A stretch of 57,661 nt of DNA from Chara braunii (taxonomy: Eukaryota > Streptophyta > Charophyceae > Charales > Characeae): contig BFEA01000189.1 of the NCBI GenBank assembly GCA_003427395.1, positions 1,538,120-1,595,780 on the forward strand, read 5' to 3'. Under the pieces are notes generated by a model. The model was not told the DNA's origin and made no database searches. It worked only from the letters and a program-made list of their open reading frames with translations. Each line of letters opens with the position of its first letter. The first letter of the stretch is position 1. This document shows positions 50,466 to 57,661 of the stretch, in pieces. The position numbers and the translations under genes were made by a program.

Positions 50466-53385
50466 GCGAAAGAACTCACGAAAGGAAAGCGGCCTGTCGA
50501 TCAGACGACACTCGACGATCCTATAAGGGATCTTGAGCCGCCCAGAGAGGAAGAAGAGCACAATGGCGGCGCCGCAGGAGCAAAATGCAGTAGAAGGCGA
50601 GCCCGACGTCCCTTTCCCAGTCCCCTTGGCCGCGCCTCACTTCGCCTACGTTGAGATGCTGCCAATCGGGCGACGTCCTCGGTCATTCTCCCATTGTCCT
50701 CTTGACTATCTCACCCTCCGCTAGATAGAGGGCCGCCTGCCATTTCCCGCCACTTGGCACCCTTTTCCCCCTTCCTTGTTCTATCAACACTACGCTATCC
50801 GCCCTATTTAAAACATCTTCCCTCACTGCTTGATTACGGGGACAATCCCCGCATGTGAACACCATGAGCAGTTTCGCACGGCCCTCTTGCGCATTCTCTG
50901 CGCGCTTTACCCAAACTACCTTGCCTCCCTCCCCAATCGTAATCATCGCTTCCCTCGCGTCCATTGGTTGGTGCGCTACGTGAACATCCATACTGGGGCA
51001 CGATCGCTAGCTTGTTTCCTCTGTCCGCTCCCTCAATCTCGCCCTCCTCCCCCACCCCCCCTCTTGAGAGTGCCGTATCCGTCGAGGAAACAACAACAAT
51101 GACGATGATTGCGGCAAGGCGGAATTGAGAAAGTGACGAAGATCGGGCATCAGAAAAGCATGGGACCGTGATAATGCCATCCGGGAGGCAACGACCCTTT
51201 AAGCTACAAGCTGCATACTGGCATCTCGATTTCCCTCTTCTCCATCTCCCTCTCCCTGTTTCTCTTCCTTTTTCCATGGGCATGATGCATGCAAGTAGGA
51301 GCTTGCATAAGATTGGAACCCCCTAGGCGTCACATATATGATGCTCTATCCTCTGATAAGCACGACTTTCTGCGCGATTGCACTTTGGGGGTTGGCCGGA
51401 GGGGCTTGATCAAATTGCACAGGTGCCCCCAATCTTTTCTTCCTTTCCTCTCTGTTTTGTGAACGCTTGGTTACATGGCGGTTGGTGTTTAACCACCAGT
51501 ACACGGCCCCAACCTTGCAGTCTGAAACTTGTCGCCACAAGAAAACGAGGCCGAAATGTCAAACGCCGTGCCCGCCGTTGATGAATTAGCTCGGCGGTCG
51601 CGGTTTCATTTCGCGCCTCCAGAATTTGAGGTGTCAAGCCCGCGGCCCAGGTGCCCATGTACAGGTGCTTTTAGGACGCGCCTTAGCAAGCGCAAGAATA
51701 GTGGTTTACGCAAGTTTTTCCTTTTTTCTTTTGGAATGGGGCACGAAACTTCGGCGCGGTCATCGCCTAGGAAAAAATTGAATTTTTGAACGTTGTGGAA
51801 AGAATGCAGGACGCCACGGGGGCGATCGGGATTACGACTCTTATTAGACTACTAGGATTTTGGTGATGTCATGTTTTCTTTTTTGTTTGTAACTTCACGA
51901 TGCTCCTTACTCGCACGTGTTCTGCTGCACTATGTCGCACACTCTACTTCTGTCCCGCCTTAATGCTAATCTCAATTGTAATCTCTTCTTGTTCCGTCCT
52001 CGACGAGTACGGGTGCAAATGTAATCTTCTTGTTCTTGGCTTCTCATCGCGCCAAAACCTGCGACTTTTTTCCCTTGATCTCATTGGCCATCGTGGTGCA
52101 TGACTGGATCGATGCGTGGAGAGTGGCTACGTCCCCCAAGCCGCGGCCCGGGTGTGTCGACCATAGGCACTTCCTTCTTTCCTCTCTCCCCCTGCCTCAG
52201 CGTAATCCCGACTATCTCGCGCAAATGCTAATAGCTATAAATTTTGCAAGTGCGATTAAATCGCTCTGTAATCAAACTTGGGATGGTTAGCGCAATCAAG
52301 AGGATCGATTGGTGAGTAGGACTCGACGAAGAGGTGAGTTCGGAGTTGGGCGATTTGACGAGCTGGTTGCAAGTGTGCGGGGTTGACGTGCGGCCACGAT
52401 GGACTGTGGAGCACGGGCAAACCCGACATGCGTACTCGAACTAAGCAGGGTGATGACTCTGAGTTGCTGGTAGGTGGGAGGCGACGGACCGCCTGCATCG
52501 GAACAAGAAGGGGGATGGTGGAGGAGTGAGAGAGCGTGGGGTGCTGCGGTTTGTGGGACCTTCTATCCTTTTCTTTCTTTGGAGTGCCTCTCACATCTCT
52601 TTCCTTTATGAATGGTGTTGGATGTGGTGATTGGGGCAGTGGTCGTTTCTATTTTTGCATGCCCACCTCCTGATTATGATTGGAGAGCATGGATGCATGT
52701 CTGGTAGCAGTTCGCTAAAATTGATTGGAAACAATGAAGTTGGTCACTTTTGGTTGTCTGGCGAAGGGAACTTATGCGAGCCCCGTGCATGCACTATGAC
52801 TCGCCAACAACGCGGCCCGTCACATATACACTTGCTCGCATAACTCATCCCTGTCTGGCCCGTAAGTACCAGTCTGCATGGATAAGAACGGCAGCAACAG
52901 CACGAACCTGTAGCATAGAATTCAACATCTTTTCTCGATCGCAATTGCCTGTACCGACCACCAAGTTTGTGCCGAAGCTAAAGACAAAAGTACCTCCTCG
53001 AGACCTGTCCCAGGCGCCGGCTCGGACATGTTGCGCCGAGAATTAGGGAAGCCCCTCCTTCGCCTGAGTATCTTGCATTCTCGTCCTTAGAACCCTGACA
53101 CCGGAGATCCCAGTTCCGACCTGGGACTCCACCCCTTTTTCTTCCTAAAATCCTTGGCACACCCCCTTCCTCGCTACTTCCGGGCCCGCTCCCCACTCCA
53201 ATCAGGAAGTCGCGCTGGCCGTGAGGTTAGGGCGTCACAGGGGTGTGGCAGGAGATATATCGAGAGGGTTGGTAGGATGGGAGTTTCGTGAGTATGTGAA
53301 AAAAAAAAAAAAAAAGGAGATGCTAGCCTTTTCATTATCAGATCCCTCTGGCAATTATAATCTTGAATTCTATGTTCTTGAACCC
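50466..53385. other. Intergenic or gypsy-2 3' region; no gene recognised
   Basis: Short frames occur on both strands (for example 50834-51283 minus) without known domains. A CGCGGCCC(A/G)GGTG block recurs at 51641 and 52143. A-run at 53300-53315. No LTR pair could be matched by eye. Confidence 0.35.
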
Positions 53386-53522
53386 TTTTTTTTTTTGTGT
53401 TTGAGAAAACAACCCGAACGGATGCTAGGAGTGCTGATAAGAGCAAACACCTCCAGCACCACCAGGGGGGCTCCATCTGTTGGTGGGGAGGAACACCTGC
53501 TGGAAAACAGGTCCAGCGTCCC
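53386..53522 (-). mobile_element. LINE-A family 3' end fragment, minus strand
   Basis: A T-run (53386-53396), then GTGCTGATAAGAGCAAACAC (53432), GGCTCCATCTGTTGGTGGGG (53469) and GGTCCAGCGTCCC to 53522. Very close to the copy at 2690-2830, including the AACAACCCGA(G/A) stretch next to the tail. Confidence 0.8.
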
Positions 53523-53733
53523 TTGGATACAACTTTGCAATATAATGATTGTTGGGCATATGGCCATTGGAGATCTTCCTGCAGAGCACCATTCTTTCCC
53601 TCGCGGCTGCATGTATTATTACCCTACCAATTTATAGAGCTCCTACTTCCTGGTGGCCAAGCCCCACCCTGCGTGGTGTCCGCCTAGTCTTTATATCTAC
53701 TGTCCTCCTATCGGAGGTTGTTCTGACCTAGAA

Positions 53734-53936
53734 CATCTCCAGTTTCTGTCCTCAGCAGGCTCACGGCCACCATCCGATCCCCATACCTCTATCAGCAACT
53801 GGATGTCTAGGCATTCTATTAGCATCGCCCAGTGTATCTCCAGTTTCCATCCTCAGTGGGTTCACAGCCACCATCCGCTCCCGCGACCTTTACCATCAAG
53901 AGGAGCTACTCAGAGTCTGGGCTATTCTAATCTGAC
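53734..53936. repeat. About 101 bp tandem duplication
   Basis: (C/T)ATCTCCAGTTTC at 53734 and 53835, each followed by ATCCTCAG/GTCCTCAG, CACGGCCACCATCCG or CACAGCCACCATCCG. Confidence 0.8.
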
Positions 53937-54079
53937 AGTATTCTCCATGCAGGTGACAGACCAACTTTCAACCCCCTAACACAGCCTCTAATGCAGGTTC
54001 CCCAATGATATCCTCCATGGCAGCAGGGCCCATCGTAATTGCCCCTTATTGTGAAACAGGTGAGATAAGTACTGTTGGT

Positions 54080-54449
54080 TCACTGTACTGAACAATTGCA
54101 GACCAGCTCTGAGCACAGAAACTGGGCAAAGGAAGGGGAATTAAGTTCCTGGTCGGGTACACGGGAAGAAATTGGGAAGCGAAAGGAGGAAGAAGGGGGA
54201 GAAAGGCGAAGAAGGTAGGGCACCCAACTCAGGAAAGAATCTGTCAGTGCCTTATGTGAGGTTTCTAGATGAGGGATGATAACGCGATATGTGGGGCAAA
54301 AGCCCCATCCTCTCTCCGTTAATATCCCGTCCTTCCATCCGAGAACATTGTTTCTGTCAAGTGTGTGATCTCTGAAATCGAACAAGCATCTTGGGTCATA
54401 CATGCCAGCGACATCTCCTTGTTTGTCCTTTTTTGACGTGCTCTTGTCC

Positions 54450-54481
<32 letters not shown>

Positions 54482-54559
54482 TTGGTCCTGTTTTACATGT
54501 GCACAGCACACCAAATGTCCACAGTTCAGAATTGATTGCACATGCTCTCTGTTCTTCAA
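54080..54559 (-). other. Open frame with a (CAA)n polyglutamine stretch, unrecognised
   Basis: 160 codons on minus with ten Gln from the (TTG)10 run at 54451-54480, then DVAGMYDPRCLFDFRDHTLD and NVLGWKDGILTERGWGFCPT. The non-repeat part looks protein-like, but no family is recognised and the start lies in a foldback arm. Confidence 0.25.
54451..54480. repeat. GTT trinucleotide microsatellite (10 units)
   Basis: Pure (GTT)10. Confidence 0.98.
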
Positions 54560-54893
54560 ACTGCCATTTCATGAAAATGGACAGTTTCTAATTTTTTGAA
54601 CGAAATTCAAACCGAGTTTTTTGGCCGAAAACTCATCCAAATTTGCTGCTCCTGAGGGTCGCCCCTGGATGTATATGGACGCTGATGGAGACGGGATACA
54701 TCCAGGGCGGACCACCTGGATGTATATGGTCTCAAGCGAAGTCCACATACATCCAGGGGGTCCAGCGTCTTAAGAATGCCGAACCCTCAGGAGCAGCAAA
54801 TTTGGATGAGTTTTCAGCCAAAAAAACTCGGTTTCAATTTCGTTAAAAAAAAAAAAAAAAAAAAAAAGGTCCATTTTGACGAAATGGCAGTTT
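54558..54893. mobile_element. Foldback element with ~100 bp inverted arms and two central hairpins
   Basis: Arms 54558-54660 and 54787-54893: AAACTGCCATTTC...ACCGAGTTTTTTGGCCGA...CTCATCCAAATTTGCTGCTC, mirrored nearly exactly. The right arm holds an extra A-run (54846-54867). Between the arms are two hairpins built on CCTGGATGTATATGG and its complement (54664-54707 and 54710-54763). Confidence 0.88.
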
Positions 54894-55005
54894 TCATCAG
54901 ATTCTTGGACTCCAGATGATTCAGAGTATCTCCTCGACACTGTCGACAGCCACTGGGTAAATCCTTGTGGCATAGATTCAGTAAGGTCTCTTCTGTATGC
55001 AAGAA

Positions 55006-55049
<44 letters not shown>

Positions 55050-55119
55050 GACATTTTCCAGGGCCGGGGAAGGACAGAGAATGGCTACAGCTCATCATAG
55101 AAAGCCAAAATTATGTACA

Positions 55120-55276
55120 GGGACGCTGGACCCGATTTCCAGCAGCTGCTGCTCCCCACCAATAAATAAATGGAGCCTTCAATCAGGGGCCTTGCTTATC
55201 GGGGGCGCTCGTATCACCCCGGTAAGCAGGACACCCGGCCATGAAGTTGAAAAACAACAACAACAAAAAAAAAAAA
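55120..55276 (+). mobile_element. LINE-A family 3' end fragment, plus strand
   Basis: GGGACGCTGGACCCGATTTC, CAGCTGCTGCTCCCCACCAA, ATGGAGCC, then a diverged stretch and an A-rich tail 55252-55276. Same orientation and order as LINE-A. Confidence 0.8.
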
Positions 55277-55467
55277 GCCAAACTGGGGTCCAGTGGGGTG
55301 CAGACATGTCAGTCCATGCCAAGCCAAGGAACGGTAGAGGCAAAGAGCACTGTGAGGGGATTCTCACACCAGCACTCTCGTGGATGTGAGGCAGACACTG
55401 CGCAGCAAAACTCTTGAATTTTGCGCCTTCGGCAGTAACCCTTTTTTTTTTTCCTTTTTTTTTTTTT

Positions 55468-55797
55468 ACACACAAGTGTAGAATTTTGGCAGCGGTTTTG
55501 AGAGCCCTATAGGACACCGCCAGGCTGGTCTGCCTGCTGGAACCGGAGGTCGACATTAAATTTTGAAGAACGAGACCGGAAGTGGGCAACTTAAAACGTC
55601 CCTAGAAAATTGAAATGCCGGCGACTCTCTGGAACACACAACTCTAGAATTTCGGCAGTGGTTTCAAGAGCACTAGAGGACACCGCCAGGCTGGTCTGCC
55701 TGCTGGGACCGGGGGTCCACATTCGAAGAACGAGGCCGGAAGTGGGCAACTCAAGATCTCCCTAGAAAATCGAAATGCGGGAGACTCTCGATGTTTC
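55468..55797. repeat. About 166 bp tandem duplication
   Basis: Both units start ACACACAA and share GACACCGCCAGGCTGGTCTG and CCGGAAGTGGGCAACT. About 85 percent identical. Confidence 0.92.
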
Positions 55798-56015
55798 GGA
55801 AGTGCCCGAATCTTCTAGTTCAAAAAAATAAAAGAAAGTGCCCTTCTAGCATACAGTCTGACAGCTCTCGAACGGGTTAACTTTCTTCTGAATCAGAGTC
55901 CCAATCGAGAGTAAGTGCAGTCACTCTAGACTCTAGAAAACTAGAGTCTTGAAATTTCGAAATTTCTAGTGTAGCACAGCGAGGCCCAGTAACTACAGCT
56001 AGATCAGTTGAACAA

Positions 56016-56143
56016 GGGCCTTGCTGCACTACTCTTGAAATGTGCAAGACGAGAGTGTCACTGAATCTTCCGCTAGAATATGGAAAGATACACCGCCAAT
56101 ATTTTTGTCTTTTGTGCATGTAGAGAGTAGTGCAGCCAGGCCC
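56016..56143. mobile_element. MITE, 128 bp, GGGCCT termini, CAA target duplication
   Basis: Left GGGCCTTGCTGCACTACTCT, right AGAGTAGTGCAGCCAGGCCC. CAA on both sides (56013-56015, 56144-56146). A free right end of the same family (CACAGCGAGGCCC) lies at 55975-55987. Confidence 0.85.
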
Positions 56144-56197
56144 CAAGTCTTACTACCGTCTTCACCGGAACAGAGCACGACTGAAAGTTGCCACAAA

Positions 56198-56676
56198 AGG
56201 CCTCGCTGCACTACGCTAGACACATGAAAAATTTCAAGAGTACGTCTAGCGCTGTCAGACTCCTGGATTGGCATCAAGTGCTGTCGTCGCTGCCCTTACT
56301 CCGCACTCTCGACTCTCGTGAGCATTCTTGACTGTCGGACAGACACGACACGAAGATTTGTCCACCGAGACTGGAGACCAAGTCTCGAATTTGCAAACCG
56401 CACGAAGGGACCGGTCGGCCTCGTTTGAAAAAAGGCCCCTGCAGGCGGGAACTGTGGAAACTTCAAGAGCTCGTCCGATGGGCCGTTTCTGACACCTCTT
56501 GAAGCGCAGGACCGAGAGCATTTTTCCACAGTTATTGCAGCTATGACTCACTCTCGACGTTTTCGAGAGTGAATCTGACTGCGCTTGAATGGAAATTCAG
56601 GACGCGGCATCAAGAGTTAGTGCAGCGGTGATGAACTCTTGATCTCTCAAGATTCAAGAGTAGTGCAGCGAGGCCC
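56198..56676. mobile_element. MITE-like element, 479 bp, same termini, AAA target duplication
   Basis: Left AGGCCTCGCTGCACTACGC, right TAGTGCAGCGAGGCCC; flanks AAA and AAA. The interior has repeated CTCTTGA/TCAAGAG and ACTCTCGA palindromes and no recognised protein. Confidence 0.8.
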
Positions 56677-56792
56677 AAATACAGCTGTCATGAGTGGATG
56701 TTCTATTTGAGTGAAGATGGCAATAGCCACATGAGCACAACCCGTCCGGGAGTGTGTTTATAATTTTTTGTTTTATTTCTCCACTTCTGTAG

Positions 56793-56854
56793 GCCTGCGG
56801 CTACCAAGGTTTGGAGGGTTGTGGCACAAAGTTAACCTGAAACATCTCTTGGAG
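56793..56854 (+). CDS. Possible internal exon, unrecognised
   Basis: A strong pyrimidine tract and acceptor (TTTCTCCACTTCTGTAG, ending 56792) and donor GTGAGG at 56855. One open frame: LRLPRFGGLWHKVNLKHLLE. No family known. Confidence 0.3.
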
Positions 56855-57011
56855 GTGAGGTTTGGATCGATCACCTCTTTGTACCCAGCCTGCTGCTTTC
56901 GACAAGCCAGTGACAGCCATTTGAGGTATTTTTCTGACTTGCCCGAAAAAAGGAATTCACTTTTCAGAGTCATTTTATGGGGGCTCAACCAACATCCGCT
57001 GAATGCTCTTT

Positions 57012-57012
<1 letters not shown>

Positions 57013-57078
<66 letters not shown>

Positions 57079-57095
57079 GCACATGGCCCCCTGTT

Positions 57096-57126
<31 letters not shown>
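57013..57126. repeat. CT then GT microsatellites
   Basis: (CT)n 57013-57074 and (GT)n 57099-57126. Confidence 0.97.
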
Positions 57127-57150
57127 CCCATGCCCCCCCCACCCCACAAG

Positions 57151-57357
57151 AGAGAGAGGGTACAACATCCGGTGGAGGTTGTTTAAAACTCCATACAAAT
57201 TGCCCTCGAAAACGAATCCCGTTCTTGAGCAGCCCATGCCTGTGGCACCTGGAAAGAACCTCTGCAGCTACACCCATAAGAACAAAATACAACTTGCCCG
57301 TGTTATAGTGAATTTCATGTCACATATTAGGGAAGCTGTCTGCTGGTCGGAGCTGGG
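57151..57357 (+). CDS. Possible internal exon, unrecognised
   Basis: A C-rich tract and CACAAG acceptor (57145-57150), donor GTGAGT at 57358. The frame reads YNIRWRLFKTPYKLPSKTNP, VLEQPMPVAPGKNLCSYTHK and RVIVNFMSHIREAVCWSEL. It could pair with 56793-56854 in one gene that leaves the window on the right. Confidence 0.3.
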
Positions 57358-57542
57358 GTGAGTTGTGTTGCCCTGTAACCCAGCAGGGTGGGGGCGTGAG
57401 GCCTGGAAGAGCTCAGCAGGGAGTAAGACTGTGTTGGAAAGCCTTAGAAGGGTTTGTTAGGAATTCTGAAGGTTGTAAGCATTCGTAGAACCTCTGTGGA
57501 AGCCTACTGTATGCGTAGTTTCTTAATAGGTTTTGATTTTCA

Positions 57543-57622
57543 GCCGAGGCCGGGTAATGGCCCCGGTATCTCAAATCAAAGTTTTCTTAGCCAAAGCCGG
57601 GTAATGGCCCCGGTATCTCAAA
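57543..57622 (+). repeat. 47 bp-period tandem pair of the GCCGGGTAATGGCCCCGG motif
   Basis: GCCGGGTAATGGCCCCGGTA starts at 57549 and 57596, each followed by TCTCAAAT. A minus-strand relative is at 2223-2262. Each unit can fold as GCCGGG..CCCCGGT. Confidence 0.9.
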
Positions 57623-57661
57623 TTTTCAAAAAAGGGCTGGTTGGATGTTCATGGTTGCCAA

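Overview
This is eukaryotic nuclear DNA from a large, repeat-rich, AT/GC-mixed genome with few genes. The host genes I can recognise are plant-like: an intact S-adenosylmethionine synthetase, a vacuolar H+-ATPase subunit F, and one exon of a class I fructose-bisphosphate aldolase. Together with the Ty3/gypsy, LINE and MITE content and the many long CT and GT microsatellites, this suggests a streptophyte. A charophyte alga of the Chara kind is my best guess, but that is inference and no species marker is visible. Two runs of n (12695-12842 and 31507-31581) and single n at 20149, 25478 and 37549 mark assembly gaps, mostly inside simple repeats. Layout: 1-3743 holds direct repeats and 5'-truncated LINE 3' ends. 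3744-6998 is a broken LINE on the minus strand (LINE-B) with scrambled domain order. 8221-11498 is a V-ATPase subunit F reading frame split by a 2.87 kb, 5'-truncated LINE (LINE-A, plus strand) with a perfect 12 bp target-site duplication. 12290-12449 looks like a U6-LINE chimeric retrocopy. 12.6-15.4 kb carries GT microsatellites, dispersed repeats and a Cys/His-rich RING-like exon. 16019-16870 (minus) has the architecture of a retrozyme: two ~335 bp direct repeats, each carrying a type III hammerhead ribozyme with intact core, cleavage sites 516 nt apart. A remnant lies at 19723. 21125-21302 is the aldolase exon. 22810-24374 is a 5'-truncated chromodomain-type Ty3/gypsy element (minus). 27028-28227 (minus) is the SAM synthetase with its TATA box upstream. 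28.9-31.9 kb is a cluster of nested foldback and MITE-like elements. 32.3-35.8 kb is a third LINE (LINE-C, plus) with ORF1 zinc knuckle and ORF2 endonuclease. 38370-38462 is a U6 snRNA-like sequence. 41.68-43.48 kb is an unexplained array of about 16 small hairpins in which a loop is conserved while stems change in a base-paired way. 45.1-49.2 kb is a decayed Ty3/gypsy pol (plus), followed by an acidic-tailed open frame to 50465. 53-57 kb returns to LINE 3' ends, a long foldback element, MITEs with 3 bp target duplications, and possible exons at the right edge. How the parts relate: almost everything is mobile DNA or its debris. LINE machinery (target-primed reverse transcription onto A-tails) accounts for the truncated tails, the split V-ATPase frame and the U6 chimera. 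The retrozyme and MITEs are non-autonomous and would depend on enzymes encoded elsewhere. Only the SAM synthetase looks like a complete, intact gene. TE reading frames repeatedly show TGG tryptophan codons turned into stops, which I treat as a separate observation.
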